The position numbers and the translations under genes were made by a program. From positions 264,045 through 328,044 of the forward strand of contig NZ_JANCLU010000002.1 in assembly GCF_024294805.1 (NCBI RefSeq): a stretch of DNA of 64,000 bases, in the 5' to 3' direction. Positions 15,896 through 24,780 of the stretch are shown piece after piece. Each line of letters starts with the position of its first letter. The stretch's first letter is position 1. Below the pieces are notes generated by a model. The model did not search any database and was not told the origin of the DNA. It saw nothing but the letters and a program-made list of their open reading frames with translations. The DNA is from Alsobacter ponti (GTDB lineage Bacteria > Pseudomonadota > Alphaproteobacteria > Rhizobiales > Beijerinckiaceae).

Positions 15896-18347
15896 GACCT
15901 TCTCGATCCGGCGTCGCCTGTTGGTCGGCGCCATCGCGGCGCTGGGCCTGGCGCTGCTGGCGCTGATGGCGATCTCCGCCTTCTACGCGCGCCAGGCCGC
16001 CGACCGCGCCTTCGACAGGCTGCTCGCCGGCGCGGCCCTGTCGATCTCGGGCGCGGTGCAGGTGGAGGACAACGACGTCGCGCTGGAGCTGCCGCCGGCG
16101 GCGCTGCTGATGCTCGCCTATAGCGGCGAGGACCGCGTGTTCTATCTCGTGCAGGGGCCCGCCGGCGCGGCCGTCACCGGCTATCCCGATTTCGGCAACC
16201 TGCTGCCGCGCGCCGCCAGCACCGACCCGGTGTTCGCGACCATCGAGTATCGCGGCGAGCCGACCCGCGTGGCCACGGTCGGCCGGCTGGTGACGCTCGG
16301 CGAGCGCACCGGCTGGGTGACGGTGCGGGTCGGCCAGACGCAGGACGCCCGCGCCGCGCTGGCGCGAGAGCTGACCGCGCGCGCCTCCCTCGGCCTCGCG
16401 GCGCTGGCGGCGCTCGCCCTCGTGCTGCTCTCCTTCGGCCTCGGCCGGGCGCTGAGGCCGCTGCGCGCCATCGAGCTGGAGCTGCGGCGGCGCGAGCCCA
16501 ACGACCTCGCCCCGCTGCGCGAGCCCGTGCCGGTGGAGGTCAGCGCGCTCGCCCTGGCGCTCAACGACTTTATGGGGCGGCTGGACAACCTCGTCCGGCG
16601 GCTGCGCTCGCTGCTCGCCGACGCGGCGCACCAGGTGCGCACGCCGCTGGCGGCGCTGCGCGCGCAGGCGGAGATCGCGCTCGAGGAAACCGATCCCGAG
16701 CGGCTTCGCGACAGGCTCGGCCGCATCCACGCCAACGCAGTTCATGCGAGCCAGCTCGTCAGCCAGATCCTGATGGACGCCACCGTGCTGCACCGGCTCG
16801 AAAGCCAGGAGTGGCAGCCGGTCGCCGTCTCGCAGGTGCTCGAGGACGTGCTGAAGAGCCTCGACCCGGGCTCGGCCGACCGCGTCGACGCCGCCGTTGG
16901 GCCGGACGCGGCCAACGCCTCCGTCAACGGCGACCGGATCGCGCTCCGTGAGATGCTGCGCAACCTCGTCGAGAACGCGCTGCTGCACGCTCCCGGCAGC
17001 CCGGTCGAGATTTCGGTGACGGCCGAGGACGGCGGCCGCGTGGCGCTCGCGGTGCTGGACCGGGGGCCGGGCATTCCGGATGCCGACAAGCCGGCCGTGC
17101 TGGAGCGCTTCCGGAGGGGGGCCGCCGCCAAGGAGGGCACCGGCTCCGGCCTCGGCCTGTCGATCGCCGACACCGTGGCGCGGGGCCACGGCGGCGCGCT
17201 GGTCCTGACGGATCGTCCGGGCGGCGGGCTGTGCGCCCGCGTCACGCTGCCGGCGGCCTTCGCGCCGGGCCGGGCCGGCCTCGGCATGACGGCGGCGATG
17301 GCGGCGCTGCTGCTGCTCGCCGCCGCCGTTGCGCCCGACGCGGCGCGCGCCGACGCCGTGCTGTCGCGCTATCCGGCGTCCGGGCCGGAGCTGGCGACGC
17401 TGGTGATCGCGGGCGCCACGGACAAGGCGCAGTTCGAGCCGGTGATCCGCGATTTCCAGGCGACCAGGCCCGACCTCGCCGTCGCCTATGTCGAGATGGA
17501 CACGGTGGAGCTGCACGAACGCTTCCTGGCCGGCACGCTCGACCTGCCGCCGGACGTGCTGATCAGCTCGGCCATCGACCTGCAGATCAAGCTGGCCAAC
17601 GACGGCCACGCGCTCGCCTACGCGTCGGCGGCCACGGCGGCGCTGCCCGGCTGGGCGCGCTGGCGCAACGAGGTGTTCGGCTTCACCTTCGAGCCGGCGG
17701 TGATGGTCTACAACCCCGACCTCATCCCGGACGCAGAAGCTCCGCGCTCGCGCGCGCAGCTCGTCAGGCTGCTCGGCGAACGCGGCGAGAGCCTGCGCGG
17801 GCGCATCGCCACCTACGACATCGTGCGCAGCGGCGTCGGCCACCTGCTGGCGGCGCAGGACGCGCAGATCTCGTCGAGCTTCTGGCGTCTCACCAGCGCC
17901 ATGGGCAACGCGGGCGTGCTGCTGGAGCGCGGCAGCGGGGCGATGATCGACCGGGTGGAGCGCGGCGACCTGGCGCTCGCCTACAACGTGCTCGGCTCCT
18001 ACGCCTTCGCGCGGCAGGCGGCGGGGGCGCGCCTGCGCGTGGTGATGCCGAGCGACTACACGCTGGCGCTGAGCCGCGCCGTTCTCATCCCGCGCGGCTC
18101 CGCGCATCCCGAGGCGGCCCGCGCGCTGATCGACTACCTGCTGTCGCCGCGCGGGCAGGCGCTGCTCGCCCGCATCGGGCTGGGCGCGGTGATGGGCGAG
18201 GGGTCGGGAACGGCGAGCGCCATCGCGGCGGAGGCGCGCGGCCCCGTGCAGCCCGTGCCGCTGGGGCCGGCGCTGCTCACCTTCCTCGACCAGCAGCGCC
18301 GTTCGCGCTTTCTCCAGGCCTGGCTGCAGCTGGTGTCCGGCATCTGA
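15888..18347 (+). CDS. Sensor histidine kinase fused to a periplasmic solute-binding domain
   Basis: One uninterrupted 819-residue frame. Residues 1-~460 are a TctE-like kinase: TM1 (~13-35), periplasmic sensor, TM2 (~165-187), HAMP-like linker, HisKA with His248 (DAAHQVRTPL), N box (RNLVENALLH, Asn359/Asn363), G1 (DRGPGIPD) and G2 (GTGSGLGLSI). Residues 467-483 are a third hydrophobic segment resembling a signal peptide, and ~490-819 form a solute-binding protein. That domain is homologous to the protein at 18457-19545: shared SGVG, SGAMIDRV/SAGAMIERV, GSYA, (S/N)DYTL and DYLLSxRGQ. Kinase inside and binding domain outside is the topology that follows. The kinase may read ligand supply or importer state through its own receptor copy; that is inference. 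Translation restart at ATG 17286 cannot be ruled out. Confidence 0.88.
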   Translation: MAETFSIRRRLLVGAIAALGLALLALMAISAFYARQAADRAFDRLLAGAALSISGAVQVEDNDVALELPPAALLMLAYSGEDRVFYLVQGPAGAAVTGYPDFGNLLPRAASTDPVFATIEYRGEPTRVATVGRLVTLGERTGWVTVRVGQTQDARAALARELTARASLGLAALAALALVLLSFGLGRALRPLRAIELELRRREPNDLAPLREPVPVEVSALALALNDFMGRLDNLVRRLRSLLADAAHQVRTPLAALRAQAEIALEETDPERLRDRLGRIHANAVHASQLVSQILMDATVLHRLESQEWQPVAVSQVLEDVLKSLDPGSADRVDAAVGPDAANASVNGDRIALREMLRNLVENALLHAPGSPVEISVTAEDGGRVALAVLDRGPGIPDADKPAVLERFRRGAAAKEGTGSGLGLSIADTVARGHGGALVLTDRPGGGLCARVTLPAAFAPGRAGLGMTAAMAALLLLAAAVAPDAARADAVLSRYPASGPELATLVIAGATDKAQFEPVIRDFQATRPDLAVAYVEMDTVELHERFLAGTLDLPPDVLISSAIDLQIKLANDGHALAYASAATAALPGWARWRNEVFGFTFEPAVMVYNPDLIPDAEAPRSRAQLVRLLGERGESLRGRIATYDIVRSGVGHLLAAQDAQISSSFWRLTSAMGNAGVLLERGSGAMIDRVERGDLALAYNVLGSYAFARQAAGARLRVVMPSDYTLALSRAVLIPRGSAHPEAARALIDYLLSPRGQALLARIGLGAVMGEGSGTASAIAAEARGPVQPVPLGPALLTFLDQQRRSRFLQAWLQLVSGI

Positions 18348-18370
18348 GGCGCGGCGATGCGTCACGCTCG

Positions 18371-18391
18371 GCGACAGGTTTGCGACAGGTT
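18371..18391 (+). promoter_or_regulatory. Phased direct repeat upstream of ABC importer, probable response-regulator site
   Basis: GCGACAGGTT occurs twice, at 18371-18380 and 18382-18391: an 11-bp period, one helical turn, as OmpR-family dimers require. It sits 65 bp before the binding-protein ATG and right after the response regulator/kinase pair. Binding is inferred. Confidence 0.6.
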
Positions 18392-18456
18392 GGAGGGGTA
18401 GAGAGGCTTCAACGGGCCACCGAGTCCGGAAACCAGGAAACCTCTCAGGAGCCGCC

Positions 18457-19545
18457 ATGACAAAGCTCGCGCTTCCGCTCGCCCTCGGGCTCGTCGCCTT
18501 CTCCGCCGCCGCGCACGCGCAGGTCCCGCCCGGCTACCCCGCCGACTACGCCGCCGTGATCGACGCGGCCAAGAAGGAGGGCAAGGTCGTCGTGTACGGC
18601 ACCACCGACGCCGCCGCCGCCAACTTCCTCGTCAAGGATTTCGAGGCCGCCTACGGCATCAAGGTCGAGTACAACGACCTCAACTCGACCGAGCTCTACA
18701 ACCGCTTCATCGCCGAAGCGGCGGCCGGGCAGGGCACGGCGGACGTGACGTGGTCGTCCGCGCCGGACCTGCAGGTCAAGCTCGTCAACGACGGCTACGC
18801 CGCCACCTACAAGTCTCCCGAGGCCGCCTCCGTGCCGTCCTGGGCGAATTACAAGGACACCGCCTTCGGCACCACCTACGAGGCCGTGACCTTCGTCTAC
18901 AACAAGCGCCTCGTTCCCGAAGGCGACGTGCCGAAGAACCACGCCGACCTGCTGAAGCTGCTCACCTCCAAGCCTGACGCCTACAAGGGCAAGGTGACCG
19001 CCTACGATCCGGAGCGTTCGGGCGTCGGCTACCTATTCTTCACGCAGGACGACCTCGCCTGGAACCAGGCCTGGGACCTGTTCAAGGCGTTCGGCAAGAC
19101 CGAGATCAAGCTCTACACCTCGGCCGGCGCGATGATCGAGCGCGTCACCTCGGGCGAGCACCTGATCGGCTACGGCATCTTCGGATCCTATGCGCTGACC
19201 CGCAGCAAGAAGGACCCGAACCTCGGCATCGTGCTGCCCAACGACTACACGCTGATCGCCACCCGCGTCGCGTTCCTGTCCAGCAAGGCCAAGAACCCGA
19301 ACGCCGGCAAGCTGTTCCTCGACTATCTGCTGTCGAAGCGTGGCCAGACCATCATCGCCAACGAGGCCGAGCTGTACTCGCTGCGCGACGACGTGCAAGG
19401 CGAGGCCACGGTCGCCAAGGTCAAGGCGCAGGTCGGCGACAAGGTTCGCCCCATCCAGATCAACAACGACCTGGCCGGCAACCTCGAGGCGACCAAGCGC
19501 CTGAAGTTCCTCAAGCAGTGGCAGGGCGCCCTCAAGGGCAACTGA
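18457..19545 (+). CDS. ABC transporter substrate-binding protein (AfuA/FbpA-like)
   Basis: A 362-residue periplasmic receptor with a clear signal peptide (1-~21, cut AHA before Q). The mature protein shows KVVVYGTTDAAAANFLVKDFEAAYGIKVEYND, TTYEAVTFVYNKRL, ERSGVGYLFFT and LPNDYTLIATRVAFL. It belongs to the family that includes ferric-iron and hexose-phosphate binders; which ligand cannot be decided from sequence. AGGAG lies before the ATG. It is followed by a structured 131-bp gap and then the permease and ATPase, so receptor mRNA is probably more abundant. It is paralogous to the receptor domain fused to the upstream kinase. Confidence 0.9.
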   Translation: MTKLALPLALGLVAFSAAAHAQVPPGYPADYAAVIDAAKKEGKVVVYGTTDAAAANFLVKDFEAAYGIKVEYNDLNSTELYNRFIAEAAAGQGTADVTWSSAPDLQVKLVNDGYAATYKSPEAASVPSWANYKDTAFGTTYEAVTFVYNKRLVPEGDVPKNHADLLKLLTSKPDAYKGKVTAYDPERSGVGYLFFTQDDLAWNQAWDLFKAFGKTEIKLYTSAGAMIERVTSGEHLIGYGIFGSYALTRSKKDPNLGIVLPNDYTLIATRVAFLSSKAKNPNAGKLFLDYLLSKRGQTIIANEAELYSLRDDVQGEATVAKVKAQVGDKVRPIQINNDLAGNLEATKRLKFLKQWQGALKGN

Positions 19546-19556
19546 CGCCGCGATAC

Positions 19557-19631
19557 CGCCGCGGCCCCGGGGCCGCGGCGACCCCTTCCGCGAGCCGGGC
19601 CCGCCCCGGCTCGCCCGGCGCCGCCGGCGCC
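19557..19631 (+). repeat. Three consecutive strong hairpins between receptor and permease genes
   Basis: A perfect 24-bp palindrome (19557-19580) is followed by a 10-bp stem GCGAGCCGGG/CCCGGCTCGC with a 5-base loop (19590-19614) and by GGCGCC-GCC-GGCGCC (19617-19631). None has a T tract, so they look like mRNA stabilisers or processing barriers protecting the upstream receptor transcript rather than terminators. Confidence 0.7.
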
Positions 19632-19676
19632 AGCATGCGATGACGCTCGCTCCCCGGTCCCGCCGGAAGGTTTCCC

Positions 19677-21347
19677 ATGCCCTTCGCTCTCTTCCGCTTC
19701 GCAACTCTGGCCATCATGGCCTCGGCCGTGCTCGCGCCGATCGGCCTGATCGTCTACCAGAGCTTCCTCGACGCTCCGTTCTTCTCGCCGAATGTCCATT
19801 TCAGCCTCGACGCCTTCCAGTTCGTGCTGGAGGACGAGGATTTCTGGACGGCGCTGTCGACCTCGGTGATCGTCGCCGCCGGCATGACCGCCATCTCCGT
19901 GCCGCTCGGCGTCGTGCTCGCCTTCCTGATGGCGCGCACCGACGTGCCCGGCAAATGGCTGCTGGAGCCTCTGGTGCTGGTGCCGATCTTCATGTCGGCG
20001 GTGGTGCTGGCCTTCGGCTACGTGGTGGCGCTCGGCCCCGTCGGCATCGTCTCGACCTTCGTCAAGGGACTGATCGGCGTGGTGCCGTGGAGCATCTATT
20101 CGGTGACGGCGATCACCATCATCGCCGGCCTCACGCACGTGCCGCACGTCTACCTCTACACCTCGGCCGCGCTGCGCAACGTCGGCGCGGACCTCGAGGA
20201 AGCGGCGCGCACCACCGGCGCGTCGCCGTGGTGGGTGGCGGTGTCTGTCAGCCTGCCGATGGTGACGCCGGCGGTGCTCTACGCCGCCGTGCTGATCTTC
20301 TTCCTCGGGTTCGAGCTGTTCGGCCTGCCGCTGGTGCTGGGCGACCCCGAGGGCATCCTCGTGCTGGCGACCTATCTTTACAAGCTCACCAACAAACTGG
20401 GCGTGCCCTCCTACCAGCTCATGGCGGTGGTGGTGGTGGCGATCATCCTCATCGCCATCCCGCTCGTCTGGCTGCAGCGCGTGCTGCTCGCCTCGTCGAA
20501 CAAGTACGTCTCTGTGGGCGGCAAGGCGGCCAAGCGCGCGCCGTTGAAGCTCGGCGCGCTGCGCTGGCCCGCGTTCTGCCTCATCGTGCTGTGGTTCGCC
20601 GTCAGCGTCGGGCTGCCGGTGTTCGGCATTGCGCTACGCTCGGTGGTGACGACGTGGGGCGAGGGCGTGCGCCTCTCCGAGGTGCTGACGCTGGCGCATT
20701 ACCGCGACCTCGTCGACTACCCCAACGCCATTCACGCCATCGTCAACACGGTGCTGATCGGCACCATCGGCGGCGCGGCCTCGGTGGCGTGCTACACGGC
20801 CGTGGCGCTCGCCATGCACCGTTGGCAGTCGGGGATGGTGCGGATCGCGGACTATCTCGTCATGATCCCGCGCGCCATGCCCGGCATCGTCGCTGGCCTC
20901 GCCATGCTCTGGCTGTTCCTGTTCATCAAGCCGCTGGCGCCGTTCCGCTCGACGCTGTTCTCGGTGTGGCTGGCCTACACCATCGTCTGGCTCGCCTACG
21001 GCACGCGGCTCGTCTCCGGCACCATGCTGCAGATCGGGCGCGAGCTGGAAGAGGCCGGGCGCTCCGTCGGCGGCTCGCAGGGGAGGGTGGCGCGCGACGT
21101 CACCCTGCCGCTGGTGCGCGGCGGCATCCTGGCGGCGTGGCTGCTCGTGTTCCTCATCTTCGTGCGCGAATACTCGACCGGCGTCTACCTGTTGGGGCCG
21201 GGCACCGAAGTCATCGGCTCGCTGATGGTCTCGCTCTGGGGCACCGGCGCCATCGACCTCGTCTCCGCGCTGTCGGTCATCAACATCCTCATCATCTCCG
21301 CGGGCCTCGGCCTCGCGCTTCGCTTGGGAGTGCGCCTCCATGGCTGA
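19677..21347 (+). CDS. ABC transporter permease, double-domain FbpB type
   Basis: A 556-residue inner-membrane protein holding two fused permease halves, each with about six helices. Each half has an EAA loop for the ATPase: EEAARTTGASPWWVAVSVSLP (about residues 180-200) and EEAGRSVGGSQGRVARDVTLP (about residues 458-478). Such fused permeases serve ferric-iron, thiamine and sugar-phosphate importers. It ends 8 bp inside the ATPase gene, a strong sign of coupling. It works with the receptor at 18457 and the ATPase at 21340. Confidence 0.93.
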   Translation: MPFALFRFATLAIMASAVLAPIGLIVYQSFLDAPFFSPNVHFSLDAFQFVLEDEDFWTALSTSVIVAAGMTAISVPLGVVLAFLMARTDVPGKWLLEPLVLVPIFMSAVVLAFGYVVALGPVGIVSTFVKGLIGVVPWSIYSVTAITIIAGLTHVPHVYLYTSAALRNVGADLEEAARTTGASPWWVAVSVSLPMVTPAVLYAAVLIFFLGFELFGLPLVLGDPEGILVLATYLYKLTNKLGVPSYQLMAVVVVAIILIAIPLVWLQRVLLASSNKYVSVGGKAAKRAPLKLGALRWPAFCLIVLWFAVSVGLPVFGIALRSVVTTWGEGVRLSEVLTLAHYRDLVDYPNAIHAIVNTVLIGTIGGAASVACYTAVALAMHRWQSGMVRIADYLVMIPRAMPGIVAGLAMLWLFLFIKPLAPFRSTLFSVWLAYTIVWLAYGTRLVSGTMLQIGRELEEAGRSVGGSQGRVARDVTLPLVRGGILAAWLLVFLIFVREYSTGVYLLGPGTEVIGSLMVSLWGTGAIDLVSALSVINILIISAGLGLALRLGVRLHG

Positions 21348-22404
21348 TCTCGTCATCGAAAACGTCAAGCTGCGCTACGGCAGCATCGACATCCTCAAGG
21401 GCGTGTCGCTCTCGGTGGAGCGCGGGCAGATCGTGGCGCTGCTCGGCCCCTCGGGGTCCGGCAAGACGACGCTGCTGCGCTGCGTGGCCGGGCTGGAGGA
21501 GCCCCATGACGGCCGCATCGCCATCGCCGGCAAGACGCTGTTCGACGGCTCCAAGGGCGTCGCGCTCGCCCCTGAGGAGCGCGGGCTGGGGCTCGTCTTC
21601 CAGTCCTACGCGCTGTGGCCGCACAAGACGGTGTTCGCCAACGTCGCCTATCCGCTGAAGCTGCGCGGCGTGTCGGGCGGAGACATCCGCGCGCGGGTGG
21701 CGCGGGCGCTCGACAGCATCGGCATCGGCCACCTCGCCGAGCGCTTCCCGCACCAGCTCTCCGGTGGCCAGCAGCAGCGCGTGGCGCTCGCCCGCGCGCT
21801 CGTCTACGAGCCCCCGGTGATCCTGCTCGACGAGCCGCTGTCCAACCTCGACGCCAAGCTGCGCGAGGAGGCCCGCGTGTGGCTGCGCCAGCTCATCAGC
21901 GACCTCGGCCTGTCGGCCCTGTGCGTCACCCACGACCAGGTGGAGGCGATGGCGATGGCCGACCGCATCCTCCTGCTCAACGGCGGCCTCGTCGAGCAGC
22001 AGGGCACGCCGGAGGAGATGTACCAGCGGCCGGCCTCCCTGTTCGCGGCCGAGTTCATGGGCGCCAACAATCGCCTTCCCGGCAAGGCGGCCGGCGTGCG
22101 CGAGGGCCGCGCCAGCCTGGTGTTCGGCGACCAGCGGCTGGACGGCGTCGCCTGCGGACCTCTCGCCGAGGGCGAGGAGGCCTACGGCGTCGTGCGGCTG
22201 GAGCGCGTGCGCATGGCCGACGGCCCCGGCCCGAACCGGCTGCGCATGGCGCTGACCTCCGAGATGTACCTGGGCGAGCGCTACGAGCTGGTGTTCAAGC
22301 GCGACGACCTGCTGGTGCGCACCTTCGCCACGGCGAAGCTGCCGGGCGGCGAGCACTGGCTCGAGTTTCCGCCGGACGCGCTCTGGGTCGCCGCCCGCTC
22401 CTGA
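21340..22404 (+). CDS. ABC transporter ATP-binding protein (FbpC/PotA type)
   Basis: A 354-residue ATPase. Walker A is [11 protein letters not shown], the Q loop is in [12 protein letters not shown], the signature is [15 protein letters not shown], Walker B is [16 protein letters not shown] and the H loop is [10 protein letters not shown]. Residues ~240-354 form the TOBE-like regulatory region. It energises the permease encoded just upstream (8-bp overlap). Regulation is probably by the TctD/TctE-like system at the start of the cluster. Confidence 0.95.
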   Translation: MADLVIENVKLRYGSIDILKGVSLSVERGQIVALLGPSGSGKTTLLRCVAGLEEPHDGRIAIAGKTLFDGSKGVALAPEERGLGLVFQSYALWPHKTVFANVAYPLKLRGVSGGDIRARVARALDSIGIGHLAERFPHQLSGGQQQRVALARALVYEPPVILLDEPLSNLDAKLREEARVWLRQLISDLGLSALCVTHDQVEAMAMADRILLLNGGLVEQQGTPEEMYQRPASLFAAEFMGANNRLPGKAAGVREGRASLVFGDQRLDGVACGPLAEGEEAYGVVRLERVRMADGPGPNRLRMALTSEMYLGERYELVFKRDDLLVRTFATAKLPGGEHWLEFPPDALWVAARS

Positions 22405-22515
22405 CCGGCGCGTCGGCCGTGTGACGGCGCGCAAGGCCGCCTCCCGAACCCGCATTGACGGCCCGCTCCGCGCAACCCAAGCTTGCGCCAGCGGATCGTC
22501 GAAGGGGAGGGAGCC

Positions 22516-23460
22516 ATGCCGCAACGCAAGATCATCGCCGTGATCGGCGCCACGGGCGCGCAGGGAGGCGGGCTCGCGCGCGCCATCCTGGACGACAAGG
22601 ACGGGCCGTTCGCGCTGCGCGCCATCACGCGCAATCCCGGTTCCGACAACGCCAGGGCGCTCGCCGCCGCCGGGGCCGAGGTGGTGGCGGCCGACGCCGA
22701 CGACCCGCCCAGCCTGGACCGCGCCTTCGCGGGAGCCTACGGCGCCTTCTGCGTCACCAATTTCTGGGAGCACTTCTCGCCGGCGCGCGAGCTGAAGCAG
22801 GCCGAGGCGATGGCGCACGCGGCCCGCAAGGCCGGCGTCGCCCATGTCGTCTGGTCGACGCTGGAGGACACGCGCCGCCGCGTGCCGCTCTCCGACGCGC
22901 GGCTGCCGACGTTGCAGGGGACCTACAAGGTCCCGCATTTCGACGCCAAGGGAGAGGCGGACGCCTTCTTCGCCGGCCTGCCGACTACCTATCTGCTCGC
23001 CGCCTTCTACTGGGACAACTTCATCTTCTTCGGCATGGGGCCGCGCAAGGGCGAGGGCGACGCGCTCAATGTCGTGCTGCCGCTCGGCGGCGGCCGGCTG
23101 CCGGGCATCGCCGCCGTCGACATCGGGCGCTGCTGCCATGGCGTGTTCGGCCGCGGCTCGGACATGATCGGCCGGCGCGTCGGGCTGGCGGGGGACATCC
23201 TCACCGGCGAGCAGATGGCGGCGGCCTTCACCCGCGCGCTGGGGCGGCAGGTGAACTTCGTCGACCTGCCGTTCGACACCTATCGCGGCCTCGGCTTTCC
23301 GGGCGCGGACGACCTCGGCAACATGTTCCACTACCAGGCGCTGTTCAACGAGGAGTTCTGCAAGAGCCGGGACGTCTCGCTGTCGCGCGAGCTCAATCCC
23401 CGCCTGCAGAGCTTCGCGGCATGGCTCGCCGCCAACAAGGACCGGATTCCGATCCAGTAG
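22516..23460 (+). CDS. NmrA family NAD(P)-binding protein
   Basis: A 314-residue atypical SDR of the NmrA/HSCARG group: N-terminal IIAVIGATGAQGGGLARAIL binds the dinucleotide, then AITRNPGSDNARALAAAGAEVVAADADD, GAFCVTNFWEH and HVVWSTLED. Members bind NAD(P) and often act as redox sensors rather than enzymes; the usual YxxxK dyad is absent. The ATG at 22516 is preferred over one 33 bases upstream because GGGGAGGGAG precedes it. It stands alone, 111 bp after the ABC importer, and converges on the cysteine synthase-like gene with 12 bp between stops. Confidence 0.88.
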   Translation: MPQRKIIAVIGATGAQGGGLARAILDDKDGPFALRAITRNPGSDNARALAAAGAEVVAADADDPPSLDRAFAGAYGAFCVTNFWEHFSPARELKQAEAMAHAARKAGVAHVVWSTLEDTRRRVPLSDARLPTLQGTYKVPHFDAKGEADAFFAGLPTTYLLAAFYWDNFIFFGMGPRKGEGDALNVVLPLGGGRLPGIAAVDIGRCCHGVFGRGSDMIGRRVGLAGDILTGEQMAAAFTRALGRQVNFVDLPFDTYRGLGFPGADDLGNMFHYQALFNEEFCKSRDVSLSRELNPRLQSFAAWLAANKDRIPIQ

Positions 23461-23472
23461 GGCGGCGCGGGA

Positions 23473-24420
23473 TCAGGCGGCGGGCCGCGCCGGCACGCCG
23501 CCGAACGTCTTGAGATACTTCATGCCGGTGTCGCACATCATCGTGACGATGGTGGCGTCCGGCCCCAGGCGCTGCGCCTCGCGCAGGGCGGCGACGACGT
23601 TCGCGCCCGTCGACGTGCCGGCGAACAGGCCCTCCTCGCGCGCCAGCCGCAGCGCCATCGCCTTGGCCGCCTCGGTCGAGACGGGCTCGATGGCGTCCGG
23701 CAGGTCGGCGCGCCACAGCGGCACGACATAGCCCGCGCCGATGCCGTCGATCTTGTGCGCGCCGGCCGGGCCGCCGGAGAGCACGGCGGATTCCGCCGGC
23801 TCGACCGCGACGAGCCGCACGCCCGGATTCAGGGCGCGCAGCGCCTCGCCCGTGCCGCGCAGCGAGGCGGCGGTGCCGACGCTCTGCACGAAGGCGTCGA
23901 CGCGCCCCTGCGTCTGCTCCCAGATCTCCCGCGCCAGCACCGTGTAGGCGGCGAGCTGGTCGGTGTTCTTCATCTGGTCGGTCCAGTACGCGCCGGTGCG
24001 CCCGGCGATGACGTCGGCGCGGGCGATCATGTCCTTGGTCAGCTTCTCGGTCATGCGCCCGTCCTCGCTGCGGATGACGTCCAGCTCCGCGCCGAGGATG
24101 CGCATGTGGTCCAGCTTCTCCTGCGAAAAGGCGTCGGACGTGACGATGTGGAGCGGGTGGCCCTTCACCGCGCACACCAGCGCCAGCGACACGCCGGTGC
24201 TGCCGCCGGTGTACTCGACGACGGCTCCGCCCGCCGGCAGGCGGAAGTCGGCCTCCGCCGCCTCGATCATGGCCAGCGCCATGCGGTCCTTCATGCTCCC
24301 CGTCGGGTTCTGGCTTTCCACCTTGAGCAGGATGCGCGCGCCGCCGGGGGGCCCGAGCCGGCGCAGGGGAAGCAGGGGCGTACCCCCGATGAGATCGAGG
24401 ATCGTCGTCGTCGCGTTCAT
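23473..24420 (-). CDS. Cysteine synthase family PLP-dependent enzyme
   Basis: A 315-residue fold-type II PLP enzyme. The lysine that binds PLP is in NPTGSMKDRMA (~Lys44), the substrate loop is EYTGGSTGVSLA, and the phosphate loop is VGTAASLRGTG. It resembles O-acetylserine sulfhydrylase/cystathionine beta-synthase-like proteins of the short, single-domain type. The residues after the glycine loop differ from typical CysK, so the exact substrate is uncertain. A DUF1127 gene lies 25 bp upstream on the same strand. Confidence 0.88.
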   Translation of the reverse strand: MNATTTILDLIGGTPLLPLRRLGPPGGARILLKVESQNPTGSMKDRMALAMIEAAEADFRLPAGGAVVEYTGGSTGVSLALVCAVKGHPLHIVTSDAFSQEKLDHMRILGAELDVIRSEDGRMTEKLTKDMIARADVIAGRTGAYWTDQMKNTDQLAAYTVLAREIWEQTQGRVDAFVQSVGTAASLRGTGEALRALNPGVRLVAVEPAESAVLSGGPAGAHKIDGIGAGYVVPLWRADLPDAIEPVSTEAAKAMALRLAREEGLFAGTSTGANVVAALREAQRLGPDATIVTMMCDTGMKYLKTFGGVPARPAA

Positions 24421-24445
24421 GCCGCCTCTCCTTCGCCTTCGCTCG

Positions 24446-24703
24446 TCAGCCGCGCCGATAGGCGTCGAAGCCGCCGCTCACCGCCCGATCGACGTCGCCG
24501 CGCGACACGCCGATATCCTTCAACTGCGCGTCGGTCCAGCGCGCCAGCAGGCGGCGCGCCTCGCGGCGCTCGCGCCAGTCCTGCAGGGCGCGGGCCGCGG
24601 CGACGACGCCCCGCGCGGCGGCGAGCGCCCAGCGGCGCGTCCAGTCCGGAAGGGTCGGGATCCGCGGCGGGCTCCGCCGCGCCGTTCTCGCAATGCTCGT
24701 CAT
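24446..24703 (-). CDS. DUF1127 domain small protein
   Basis: An 85-residue basic protein. Its last ~45 residues are the DUF1127 (YjiS-like) motif: WRERREARRLLARWTD, then AQLKDIGVSRGDVDRAV. Proteins of this kind are abundant in alphaproteobacteria, where small arginine-rich members have been linked to RNA turnover and to phosphate or C1 metabolism. The part before the motif is alanine- and arginine-rich. The start ATG at 24703 follows a strong intergenic hairpin; the long frame upstream of it is antisense noise. Confidence 0.85.
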   Translation of the reverse strand: MTSIARTARRSPPRIPTLPDWTRRWALAAARGVVAAARALQDWRERREARRLLARWTDAQLKDIGVSRGDVDRAVSGGFDAYRRG

Positions 24704-24732
24704 CTCGTGTCCACTCTCGTTGGGGGGAGGGA

Positions 24733-24764
24733 CGGGCGCGCTCGGCCGAAGGGGAGCGCGCCCG
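24733..24764 (-). other. Intercistronic hairpin between haloperoxidase-like and DUF1127 genes
   Basis: A perfect 11-bp stem, CGGGCGCGCTC with GAGCGCGCCCG, encloses a 10-base loop. No T tract follows on the minus strand, so it looks like an mRNA-processing or stabilising hairpin rather than a full terminator. Confidence 0.55.
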
Positions 24765-24780
24765 CCGGTCGGCCCGGCGC

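Noticed and set aside
17286-18347. Separate receptor gene starting at ATG 17286
   Set aside because: The frame is continuous with the kinase and no ribosome site is evident; kept as an alternative within the fusion entry.
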